A stretch of 5,830 bases of DNA from Rhizobium sp. Q54 (GCA_945901195.1 CAMDKB010000296.1:1-5830), one strand, 5' to 3'; counted from the first letter of the stretch, positions 1 to 5,488 are shown. Program-made: numbers and translations. Notes: generated by a model from the sequence alone, not told the origin.

Positions 1-16
1 ACAACCTGACAGATTG

Positions 17-514
17 CTAAAGTATGAAGCTCACCATACCCAACGCGCCCAGCTCCTCTGCGTCCAGCACGGCCCGGCGCTCGGCAATCTTCAGCGCTCC
101 ATTCAGCCTCACAAGGCGATAGCGATATTCGCCAGTGAACGTGCGGACATCGCCGCCGCGCCTGTGACGATAGACAATGAAATTGGCGCGCGCATCGATC
201 TCATCGCCATTCATCCGCGCTCTGACATTGGCGATAAAGCGCCGTGTTCGCGAGGGTGGATATTCGACATGGCAGGCTGGATCCTTGAGGCGCAGAACAC
301 GCTCGCGCAGCCGCAAAATGTCGTCGGCAATAATAAAAAGCGTATCAAGATGACTGGCGCGCGGCTTGTCAGTTGGCGGAACAAGATACGACGCGTCCGC
401 GGTCAGCAGATTGAACCATTCGTCGAGAGCCCAATCGTCAAGCAATTCCGCCTCATGAAAGAAGAAATCTTCGATTTCTTGACGCAGCATCGTGTTCGCC
501 TCCTGAGCGCTCAT
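17..514 (-). CDS. Aromatic ring-hydroxylating dioxygenase, beta (small) subunit
   Basis: This 165-residue protein matches the small subunit of Rieske ring-hydroxylating dioxygenases, a cytoplasmic SnoaL/NTF2-like cone fold that supports the alpha subunits in a hexamer and has no redox centre. Visible family marks are the N-terminal helix with EIEDFFFHEAELLDDW (about residues 13-28), then DEWFNLLTADASYLVP, a middle RERVLRL stretch, and the late block TRRFIANVRAR followed by strands ending in a RRAVLD motif. Its length is normal for the family. It directly follows the alpha gene: its ATG (514-512) overlaps the alpha TGA in an ATGA, so the two are almost certainly co-translated. The start is uncertain. 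The overlapping ATG has GGAG 8 bases upstream (523-526), while an internal ATG at 490 (157 residues) has a stronger AGGAGG at 499-504. Both give an intact domain. The function is secure; the substrate is unknown. Confidence 0.9.
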   Translation of the reverse strand: MSAQEANTMLRQEIEDFFFHEAELLDDWALDEWFNLLTADASYLVPPTDKPRASHLDTLFIIADDILRLRERVLRLKDPACHVEYPPSRTRRFIANVRARMNGDEIDARANFIVYRHRRGGDVRTFTGEYRYRLVRLNGALKIAERRAVLDAEELGALGMVSFIL

Positions 515-1791
515 GACTGCGTCTCCATGAGTTGGCTCCAGCGGCGCCAGAAGACACGGATATGTTCTTCATCTGTATCGAGCTGATCAGGCAACGCCTT
601 GCCCATGCCGCGCGAAAGATCGTTGTGGGTCACCTCCTGCCAGGACGCATAACCAGCCTGCGCCGATTCCAGAGCGGCAACATCGTCGGGCGTTGCAAAA
701 CTGCCGGGTCCATAAAAGGTCAGAAATGCATGGAGACGACGCGCCCGCTGTTCCTGCGTTTCCTCCACCGGGCCAAGACACCATGCGGTCACCTTGATAC
801 GATCAGGCGCGACCGGCCAGAAATTTCTGACTGTCACGGATGATCCGTCATTCAGCACGAGATTCGGAAAGATCGCCAGATTACGATTGGTATCGGCCAC
901 CCGGCGCGCCCGGTCTTCACCCAGACGCGCGACCAGCTCTGCCCGCATATTAGCGATATCAGCCTTGGCGTCTTCGCCATAAATTGAAATCCACGCTGCC
1001 ACCGGACGACCGCGATAATTGGGATTGTCTATCACAAGGTGGCCGTTGCCCAGATCCTTGCCCCGTCCCTGCATGGGCAGAAGTGCACCCTTGTCACGCT
1101 TCATGTTGACGCCCGAATGGCTCATATAATTCATCCACGTGATATGTGTGGAAAGCAGATGATAATCGTCGACTGAATTTTCGACGAGCAATTTCCAATT
1201 CGCCTTGATCTCATATTCCTGAGTGCCGGATATGATCTCCATTTGTCCCGAGGGAGATTGCTCGACGATGATGTCGATATATTCTTTGGCACCGGCAAGA
1301 TCATCAACAAGCGGGCGGGCGTTCGCGTCAAAATTGACGAACCAGAAATCCCTGTAACACTCGAGACGAGGCGCTGGCACGAGCCCTAACTGCGACTTGT
1401 CAAATCGTTCGCCATAGGAATCAGCGCCGGGCACTGAACGCAGGGCGCCATCGTTGTTGAATGTCCAGCCGTGATAGAAGCAATAGAAGCCACGCGTATT
1501 GCCTTCGCGTTCACGGCAGACCATTGCGCCCCGGTGGCGGCATGAATTGATGTGCACACGAACTTCACCCTGAGTATCGCGGCAAAAGATGATGGGGCGA
1601 CCCGCGGCATGGCGGCTGCGAAAATCGCCCGGTTTGCGGATTTCCGAACTGTGCCCGGCATAGATCCAGCTGCGATTGAATATATTTTCACGTTCGCGCT
1701 TGAGAATGTCGTCGGATACGAAAACCTCGCGGTTGACCAGAAACCTGTTTTCCGCGCTGGATTCAATGACAAGTTTGCCGTTCGCCAGCAC
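511..1791 (-). CDS. Aromatic ring-hydroxylating dioxygenase, alpha (large) catalytic subunit
   Basis: Catalytic subunit of a multicomponent Rieske dioxygenase, 426 residues from the GTG start. The Rieske centre is complete: C84-x-H86, 17 residues, C104-x-x-H107, with the usual YHGW after it. The mononuclear iron site follows as N205-x-x-D208-x-Y-H211-x4-H216; D208 is the bridging aspartate and H211/H216 are iron ligands. The third ligand should be an aspartate in the late TPDD segment (about 368-370), within a GPGSFATPDDVAALE block like that of benzoate, p-cumate and salicylate hydroxylase alpha subunits. The family consumes O2 and electrons from a ferredoxin/reductase to hydroxylate aromatic rings, often aromatic acids. 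I chose GTG at 1791 because AAGGAG (1798-1803) sits 6 bases upstream. The longer TTG form at 1854 has no good ribosome site and would start at or before the candidate promoter. No ferredoxin or reductase gene is in view. The substrate is not assignable from sequence. Confidence 0.93.
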   Translation of the reverse strand: MLANGKLVIESSAENRFLVNREVFVSDDILKRERENIFNRSWIYAGHSSEIRKPGDFRSRHAAGRPIIFCRDTQGEVRVHINSCRHRGAMVCREREGNTRGFYCFYHGWTFNNDGALRSVPGADSYGERFDKSQLGLVPAPRLECYRDFWFVNFDANARPLVDDLAGAKEYIDIIVEQSPSGQMEIISGTQEYEIKANWKLLVENSVDDYHLLSTHITWMNYMSHSGVNMKRDKGALLPMQGRGKDLGNGHLVIDNPNYRGRPVAAWISIYGEDAKADIANMRAELVARLGEDRARRVADTNRNLAIFPNLVLNDGSSVTVRNFWPVAPDRIKVTAWCLGPVEETQEQRARRLHAFLTFYGPGSFATPDDVAALESAQAGYASWQEVTHNDLSRGMGKALPDQLDTDEEHIRVFWRRWSQLMETQS

Positions 1792-1797
1792 GATTAT

Positions 1798-1803
1798 CTC
1801 CTT
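1798..1803 (-). promoter_or_regulatory. Ribosome binding site deciding the alpha-subunit start
   Basis: On the minus strand this reads AAGGAG and lies 6 bases before the GTG at 1791. It is a near-consensus Shine-Dalgarno sequence at ideal spacing. No comparable site precedes the TTG at 1854, so the 21 extra N-terminal residues of the long reading frame are probably not translated. Confidence 0.75.
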
Positions 1804-1821
1804 CGGCCCATCCACACTACG

Positions 1822-1837
1822 AGGCGTTTTATCGCCT
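1822..1837. promoter_or_regulatory. Interrupted palindrome, candidate operator in the divergent oxygenase promoter region
   Basis: The plus strand reads AGGCG, six bases (TTTTAT), then CGCCT, a perfect 5-base inverted repeat with an AT-rich centre. It lies between the two divergent oxygenase genes and overlaps the candidate -10 box of the alpha-beta operon. This is the layout of a dimeric regulator's binding site, but 5-base arms can arise by chance and no regulator gene is in the window to pair with it. Confidence 0.35.
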
Positions 1838-1854
1838 GAATGAAGCTCACACAA
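1826..1854 (-). promoter_or_regulatory. Candidate sigma70-type promoter of the dioxygenase alpha-beta operon
   Basis: On the minus strand TTGTGT (1854-1849) is separated by exactly 17 bases from TAAAAC (1831-1826). The matches to TTGACA and TATAAT are 3 of 6 and 4 of 6, so this is weak on sequence alone. The geometry is good: transcription would begin near 1819, leaving a leader of about 28 bases containing the AAGGAG site. The -10 box falls inside the palindrome at 1822-1837, as expected if a regulator controls it. This is inference only. Confidence 0.3.
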
Positions 1855-1937
1855 GCTGCGGCTTATCGTCCAAGCTTATTGCGCCTGTTTCGCTCATGGT
1901 TCAGTATCGGGCGAAAATTGTGGTCCAATGGAAACGC

Positions 1938-1943
1938 AGGAGG
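1938..1943 (+). promoter_or_regulatory. Ribosome binding site deciding the start of the VanA-like oxygenase
   Basis: A perfect AGGAGG lies 5 bases before the ATG at 1949. It falls inside the longer frame opening at the ATG at 1928, which has no such site. With the family's usual N-terminus (MFVRNAWY) this fixes the start at 1949. Confidence 0.85.
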
Positions 1944-1948
1944 CAGCC

Positions 1949-2998
1949 ATGTTTGTGCGCAACGCCTGGTATATCGCAGCTGTAGAAGATGAATTGGGTA
2001 CACAGCCCCTCGCGCGCAAGATCCTCGGTGAGGATATCGTTCTTTGGCGCAAATCCGACGGAATGCCGGCTGCAATCGAGGATCGCTGCTGCCATCGGAA
2101 CTTGCCGCTATCCCTCGGCCGTCTCGAGGGCGATCACATTCGCTGTGGCTATCATGGTTTCCTGTTCGATTCCAAAGGTGTCGTGATCGAAATCCCAGGT
2201 CAATCCACGATTCCCGAGAAGGCATTCGTCAAGACTTATCCCGTGGTCGAACGCTGGAAATGGGTCTGGATCTGGCTCGGCGATGCAGCGCTGGCTGATC
2301 CAGCCAAAATCCCCAATATGTTCTGGGCCGATCATCCCGAATGGAAATTTACCAAGTGCATGCCGGTTCCTCTCGCGTGCAATTATCATCTCGTCTGCGA
2401 TAATGTTCTTGATGCCACGCATCTGACTTACGTTCATCCCACGACAATCGGGGCCATGTCGCTCGTGGAATTCGACCCCGTGATCAAGCAGACCGAAGAA
2501 TCCCTGCGTGTCGAACGCTGGATCCTCGATCGTCCGCCGCCGCCGTCCTACAAGAAGGCCGGCGGATTTCCAGGAAATGTCGACCGGTTTGCGTGCATTG
2601 AATACTGGACGCCGAATGTCTGTGTGAACTACGGCAATAATTACGATGCTGGCTGCGGCGGGACTGATGGCGATCCTTCAAAGAGTGCGCACAAGGTAGA
2701 ACTTGTCGCACTCAGCATACCTACGCCGGAAACGGAAACGACCTGTCATTATTTCTTCGCCTTTGCCCGCACCTTTGGCTTCGACGATCCCCAAGTGGAA
2801 GAATTCTTCTCACGCGGCATGGTCACAGTGTTCGAGGAGGACTTCCCGATCTTGCAGGCGCAACAAAAGAGGATCAGCGCCTATCCCGGCGCAACACAGG
2901 TAGACACCCGCAATGATGTCGGCGTGAACCGCGCCCGGCGGATGCTGCAACGCAAGCTGGATATGGAGCAGAGCGAGACACGCGCAGCCGCAGAGTAG
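1949..2998 (+). CDS. Rieske oxygenase of the vanillate/dicamba O-demethylase type
   Basis: A 349-residue single-type oxygenase with an N-terminal Rieske domain and a C-terminal mononuclear iron domain. It opens MFVRNAWYIAA, the signature start of the VanA group. The Rieske ligands are C47-x-H49, 16 residues, C66-x-x-H69. The iron site is N152-x-x-D155-x-T-H158-x4-H163, and the third ligand is probably D298 in EEDFPILQAQQ. Spacing follows dicamba monooxygenase almost residue for residue as I recall it (C49/H51/C68/H71, H160/H165/D294). Relatives are homotrimers that use a reductase/ferredoxin to demethylate methoxyaryl compounds or to oxidise methyl, sulfonate or ring carbons. No VanB-like reductase is adjacent. 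The gene diverges from the ring-hydroxylating dioxygenase, suggesting linked use on one aromatic compound, but this is inference. A cysteine-rich surface stretch (CVNYGNNYDAGCGG, about 225-238) is notable. The exact substrate is unknown, so no symbol is given. Confidence 0.9.
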   Translation: MFVRNAWYIAAVEDELGTQPLARKILGEDIVLWRKSDGMPAAIEDRCCHRNLPLSLGRLEGDHIRCGYHGFLFDSKGVVIEIPGQSTIPEKAFVKTYPVVERWKWVWIWLGDAALADPAKIPNMFWADHPEWKFTKCMPVPLACNYHLVCDNVLDATHLTYVHPTTIGAMSLVEFDPVIKQTEESLRVERWILDRPPPPSYKKAGGFPGNVDRFACIEYWTPNVCVNYGNNYDAGCGGTDGDPSKSAHKVELVALSIPTPETETTCHYFFAFARTFGFDDPQVEEFFSRGMVTVFEEDFPILQAQQKRISAYPGATQVDTRNDVGVNRARRMLQRKLDMEQSETRAAAE

Positions 2999-3007
2999 AA
3001 ATAATTT

Positions 3008-3030
3008 AACCTCATCTTAACCCTGAGGTT
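3008..3030. repeat. Hairpin after the VanA-like oxygenase gene
   Basis: AACCTCA (3008-3014) and TGAGGTT (3024-3030) form a perfect 7-base stem with a 9-base loop, starting 9 bases after the stop codon. No T run follows, so it is not a textbook intrinsic terminator. It may protect the mRNA 3' end or assist termination at the stronger hairpin just downstream. Confidence 0.45.
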
Positions 3031-3045
3031 CAAATTGATGGCAAA

Positions 3046-3075
3046 GGGGGCGATATTTGGCCCCCGTATAATTTT
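3046..3075 (+). terminator. Terminator-like GC hairpin followed by an AT-rich tail
   Basis: GGGGGC (3046-3051) pairs with GCCCCC (3060-3065) around an 8-base AT-rich loop, and GTATAATTTT follows. An all-GC 6-base stem with a T-rich, imperfect U tract is a plausible intrinsic terminator for the upstream oxygenase gene. The tail also contains a perfect TATAAT (3067-3072), so the element may have a second role. Confidence 0.5.
3067..3072 (+). promoter_or_regulatory. Possible -10 box upstream of the PilZ gene
   Basis: The sequence is a perfect TATAAT, 66 bases before the preferred PilZ start. No recognisable -35 hexamer is at 16-18 bases; that position holds the G run of the hairpin. TTGATG at 3035-3040 is 26 bases away, too far. 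It is a weak promoter candidate that may depend on an activator or be coincidental. Confidence 0.22.
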
Positions 3076-3138
3076 CATTCAAATTTTCCATGTCATTCTA
3101 TGACCCTGTTCGCCGTAGTCACGGCATGGGAGAACGAA

Positions 3139-3528
3139 ATGGGTGAGCCCCGCAAATCGCAACGCGCACGAACCATGTTGGGCGCGCAAATCATATTCAA
3201 CAACCGTTCCTCGACGGTGGATTGCCAGATTCGCAACATGTCGGAAGACGGCGCGAAAATCATTGTCCATGATCATCTGTCGATCCCGCAGCATTTCGAA
3301 TTCCACGTCCCGCAAAAAGGCCGCAGCTTCAGAGCCAAGGTCATCTGGCGGAAGGATAACGAGGCCGGACTGGAATTTCTTCAGGATAACACTGTGCAGG
3401 CCGGCACGACTTCCGCGACCAATCTGTATGAGCGCTTGAAGGAACTGGAAACTGAGAACGCATCCTTGCGCAGACGTGTCGTTGACCTGCAAGCGCGTCT
3501 TGACCGGGATATGATGACCGGCGCGTAA
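3139..3528 (+). CDS. PilZ domain protein with C-terminal leucine zipper
   Basis: A 129-residue cytoplasmic protein. Residues 1 to about 85 form a PilZ domain, the common c-di-GMP receptor. Both binding motifs are present: R5-x-x-x-R9 (RKSQR) and N33-x-S35-x-x-G38 (NMSEDG), followed by the usual strands ending in KVIWRKDNEAGLEF. After a short TS-rich linker, residues 95-122 form an ideal coiled coil with leucines 96, 103, 110 and 117 in every seventh place, and L100, N107, V114 and L121 in the alternate core positions. This suggests a dimer, perhaps brought to a partner or altered by c-di-GMP. I start it at 3139 because GGGAGA (3128-3133) precedes that ATG at good spacing; a 142-residue form from 3100 is possible but lacks such a site. 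It is probably transcribed with the isomerase 55 bases downstream, though no functional link is evident. The output target is unknown. Confidence 0.85.
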   Translation: MGEPRKSQRARTMLGAQIIFNNRSSTVDCQIRNMSEDGAKIIVHDHLSIPQHFEFHVPQKGRSFRAKVIWRKDNEAGLEFLQDNTVQAGTTSATNLYERLKELETENASLRRRVVDLQARLDRDMMTGA

Positions 3529-3546
3529 GGCGGGTTCTCAAGTCTC

Positions 3547-3557
3547 GCATCAGATGC
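3547..3557. repeat. Short palindrome between the PilZ and isomerase genes
   Basis: GCATC-A-GATGC is a perfect 11-base palindrome with one central base, located 27 bases before the isomerase start and just upstream of its ribosome site. It could be an operator or part of the mRNA leader structure. Arms of 5 bases are short enough to be chance. Confidence 0.2.
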
Positions 3558-3583
3558 AATAAGGGCTGCGGAGGGCTTAACCC

Positions 3584-4387
3584 ATGTCCGTGGCCGTAAC
3601 GTCTTTGCAACCCCTGCGCTTTGCTGCCAACATATCGATGCTGTTCGGAGAATACGAGCCCCTTGATCGTATTGACGCCGCCGCGCGGGCGGGCTTCAGC
3701 GCCGTAGAATTTCTATTTCCCTATGAGCATGGCGTAGCGGATATCAAGGCGCGGCTCGCTGATTGCAATATCGCACTCAATCATCTCAACACACGGCCCG
3801 GCAATAGCGGCGAATTCGGGTTGGCTGCGCAGCCGGGGCGGGAAGCCGAGTTTGCGCGCGTCTTTGATCAGGCGCTCGACTATGCATCCAGACTGGGCGC
3901 GTTGACCATTCACTGCATGAGTGGCGTCGTCCTGCCGCAAGAGCGCTCGCGCGCAAAAGATACCTTCCTGCGAAACATGGAAAGCGCCAGCCGGAAGGCA
4001 CAGGGAACCGGCGTGACGCTCGTTGTCGAACCGATCAACCAATATGACAGGGCCAATTTCTTTGTCCAGACATCAGATGAAATAGTCGGATTGTTGCAGG
4101 AAATTGACAAGCCCAACGTCAAACTTCTGTTTGACTTCTATCACATCCAGATCATGGAGGGCGACCTCACGCGACGTCTGGGATGCCACTGGGATTACAT
4201 TGGACACTTCCAGTTTGCGTCCGTCCCCTTGCGGCAGGAACCGGATCTGGGAGAAGTCAATTTGAAACCCTTGCTTTGGGAAATCCAGCGGCGCGGCTGG
4301 GGCGGTTATCTGGGCGCCGAATACAGGCCTGCCGGACGCACGGAGGACGGCCTTTCATGGATGAAGACGCTCGCACCGGGTTCGTGA
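3584..4387 (+). CDS. Hydroxypyruvate isomerase / 2-oxo-tetronate isomerase family enzyme
   Basis: A 267-residue TIM-barrel of the xylose isomerase-like superfamily, close to the roughly 258-residue Hyi/OtnI enzymes. Diagnostic blocks run in order: FAANISMLF (13-21), AGFSAVEFLFPY (36-47), VVEPIN (147-152), LLFDFYHIQIMEGDL (181-195), IGHFQFASVP (206-215), EPDLGEVN (219-226) and GAEYRPAG (245-252). The family's divalent-metal and catalytic positions correspond to E149, D184, Q210 and E246, all present. Hyi interconverts hydroxypyruvate and tartronate semialdehyde; the sister OtnI acts on 2-oxo-tetronates in erythronate/threonate breakdown. Sequence alone does not separate the two, so no symbol is given. 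GGAGGG (3570-3575) precedes the ATG by 8 bases. The gene overlaps the following methyltransferase gene by 31 bases, and an oxidoreductase of the family that usually partners such isomerases lies 1.1 kb downstream. Confidence 0.87.
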   Translation: MSVAVTSLQPLRFAANISMLFGEYEPLDRIDAAARAGFSAVEFLFPYEHGVADIKARLADCNIALNHLNTRPGNSGEFGLAAQPGREAEFARVFDQALDYASRLGALTIHCMSGVVLPQERSRAKDTFLRNMESASRKAQGTGVTLVVEPINQYDRANFFVQTSDEIVGLLQEIDKPNVKLLFDFYHIQIMEGDLTRRLGCHWDYIGHFQFASVPLRQEPDLGEVNLKPLLWEIQRRGWGGYLGAEYRPAGRTEDGLSWMKTLAPGS

Positions 4388-5061
4388 CACCGCAACAGCG
4401 CAGGAATTTCATAGCAACGCATACCAGGCTGTTGCAGGTCCCCCACGCGCCCGAAATCAGTCTTTTCGTCGCCGATGATTCAACCGCGCTCTGGCAAAAA
4501 ACCGAAGACGAATTGGGTGAAATTGGCTTGCCTCCACCATTCTGGGCCTTTGCCTGGGCGGGCGGTCAGGCGCTCGCGCGCTTTATCCTGGACCGGCCAG
4601 AGCTGGTTGCAGGAAAACACGTTCTGGATTTTGCCAGCGGCTCGGGACTTGTCGCGATTGCAGCGGCCAAGTCGGGCGCGGCCAGTGTTCAGGCTTGCGA
4701 TATCGACGCATTCGCGAAAGATGCGATTGCATTGAACGCTGAATCCAACGGCGTCCGGGTCCGCGCGACGCAGGACGATCTGATAGGCCGCGATGACGGC
4801 TGGGACGTGGTTCTTGCAGGCGATGTAAGCTACGAGCGTGACATGGCGCAAAAGGTCACAGACTGGCTGCACACGTTGCATTCAAGGGGCGCAAGAGTGC
4901 TGTTGGGCGATCCAGGACGCAGCTACCTGGCGCGCGACAGGCTCACATTGCTGGCCGAGTATCAAGTCCCTGTCACGCGCGATCTTGAAGATATGGACAT
5001 CAAGAAGACCGGCGTGTGGAGCTTCACCACTGATACCGACGCGGTAGCGCATCCGCGCTGA
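4357..5061 (+). CDS. SAM-dependent methyltransferase, ETF-beta protein lysine methyltransferase-like
   Basis: A 234-residue class I (seven-beta-strand) methyltransferase. The SAM-binding motif I is VLDFASGSG (89-97), the acidic loop is DID (115-117), and the GDVSYE block (155-160) holds the D-x-x-Y motif (D156, Y159) of the METTL20/ETFBKMT lysine methyltransferase group. PPFWAFAWAGGQALAR (60-75) and LLGDPGRSYL (182-191) also match that group rather than L11 methyltransferase PrmA, which carries an extra N-terminal domain absent here. The expected role is methylation of lysines on the electron transfer flavoprotein beta subunit, damping electron transfer from acyl-CoA-type dehydrogenases; this rests on family resemblance. 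The start at 4357 has GGAGG (4342-4346) 10 bases upstream and lies 31 bases inside the isomerase gene, implying translational coupling. A longer frame open from 4183 only reads the isomerase gene in another frame. Other small-protein or ribosomal targets are possible. Confidence 0.82.
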   Translation: MDEDARTGFVTPQQRRNFIATHTRLLQVPHAPEISLFVADDSTALWQKTEDELGEIGLPPPFWAFAWAGGQALARFILDRPELVAGKHVLDFASGSGLVAIAAAKSGAASVQACDIDAFAKDAIALNAESNGVRVRATQDDLIGRDDGWDVVLAGDVSYERDMAQKVTDWLHTLHSRGARVLLGDPGRSYLARDRLTLLAEYQVPVTRDLEDMDIKKTGVWSFTTDTDAVAHPR

Positions 5062-5094
5062 TGCGCGGAATCCCCAGGGATTGATGAATCAATC
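5047..5094. repeat. Cluster of nested inverted repeats at a convergent gene junction
   Basis: Four perfect inverted repeats overlap here. They are GCGCATC/GATGCGC (5047-5053 with 5060-5066), the alternative TCCGCGC/GCGCGGA (5052-5058 with 5063-5069), AATCCC/GGGATT (5069-5074 with 5077-5082) and GATTGAT/ATCAATC (5079-5085 with 5088-5094). The first two exclude each other and straddle the methyltransferase stop codon. The set lies between convergent genes, so a bidirectional terminator or transcript-end structure is likely, although no T run follows on either strand. Confidence 0.5.
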
Positions 5095-5151
5095 ATTGTG
5101 CCGCCTGGCATGAGCGTGCAATGGCGCAATTTCGCAAAGCAGAATTCAGGC

Positions 5152-5367
5152 TCAAATGGATTCATAGGCCCTTTTCAATAAAGCCTTGGCCATCGTGATC
5201 GCGTGCGCCTTCACTTCCATCTCGGTTTCTCGCGCTGCCGCCTTCATCTTGAAATGAAGATCAATTTGTTCAATCGTCGCGCCGTTGAGATTCTTGAACG
5301 CGACGGACATCTGCACCTTCCCCTCAAGCAGATCATGAGACAAGGTCGTGATCTCGGCTGAATGCAT
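5152..5367 (-). CDS. Small protein of unknown function, 71 residues
   Basis: I do not recognise this family. The protein is 71 residues, without a signal peptide, membrane segment or cysteine. The first half is strand-like (KVQMSVAFKNLNG, then IEQIDLHFKMKAA), and the second half is probably helical and basic (about residues 44-69, ending AITMAKALLKRAYES). The start at 5367 is favoured because GGAGG (5374-5378 on the minus strand) lies 6 bases upstream. An 18-residue longer form from 5421 lacks such a site. Evidence that it is real is the good ribosome site, its position in an otherwise empty gap, and sensible amino acid composition. It is convergent with the methyltransferase gene and divergent from the dehydrogenase gene, so it is its own transcription unit. 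It may be a small regulatory or binding protein, but nothing in the sequence settles that. Confidence 0.6.
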   Translation of the reverse strand: MHSAEITTLSHDLLEGKVQMSVAFKNLNGATIEQIDLHFKMKAAARETEMEVKAHAITMAKALLKRAYESI

Positions 5368-5488
5368 CTGGATCCTCCCGATTGGGTTGGTTATCTTGGC
5401 TGAAGGGCGAGCAGGTGGCAAGATAGCGGCCCTGTGTCATCGCGGCTGGAGTCTTCCAGCGCAGCAACAAGATAGTTTGGGGGGAAAC
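5368..5488. promoter_or_regulatory. Divergent promoter region with repeated CAAGATA motifs and a palindrome
   Basis: This 121-base spacer must hold the promoters of both flanking divergent genes. It contains CAAGATAG twice in direct orientation (5419-5426 and 5468-5475, 49 bases apart) and its inverse TATCTTG once (5392-5398). It also holds GCTGGA-GTCT-TCCAGC (5445-5460), a perfect 6-base inverted repeat. No convincing -35/-10 pair was found on either strand. The repeats are candidate regulator sites. Confidence 0.4.

Noticed and set aside
14..586. 190-residue plus-strand open frame opposite the dioxygenase beta gene
   Set aside because: It lies antisense to a clearly conserved gene, has no family features or ribosome site, and runs over the alpha-beta junction.
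1386..1772. 128-residue minus-strand frame inside the alpha-subunit gene
   Set aside because: It is a shifted reading of the alpha gene, with low-complexity Ala/Arg/Ser composition and no recognisable domain.
1879..1907. TTGCGC-N17-CAGTAT as a promoter for the VanA-like gene
   Set aside because: The -10 matches only 3 of 6 consensus positions; it was not strong enough to annotate, so the plus-strand promoter stays unidentified.
1928..1948. Seven-residue N-terminal extension of the VanA-like oxygenase
   Set aside because: The AGGAGG ribosome site lies within this stretch and the family begins at MFVRNAWY, so translation should start at 1949.
1863..2225. 120-residue minus-strand frame covering the divergent spacer and the start of the VanA-like gene
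   Set aside because: It is mostly antisense to the conserved Rieske domain and shows no domain or good start site.
3079..3492. 137-residue minus-strand frame opposite the PilZ gene
   Set aside because: It is antisense to a protein with intact PilZ motifs and resembles no known family.
4183..4356. 58-residue upstream extension of the methyltransferase frame
   Set aside because: It lies in another frame of conserved isomerase sequence; homologues begin near the ATG at 4357, which has its own GGAGG.
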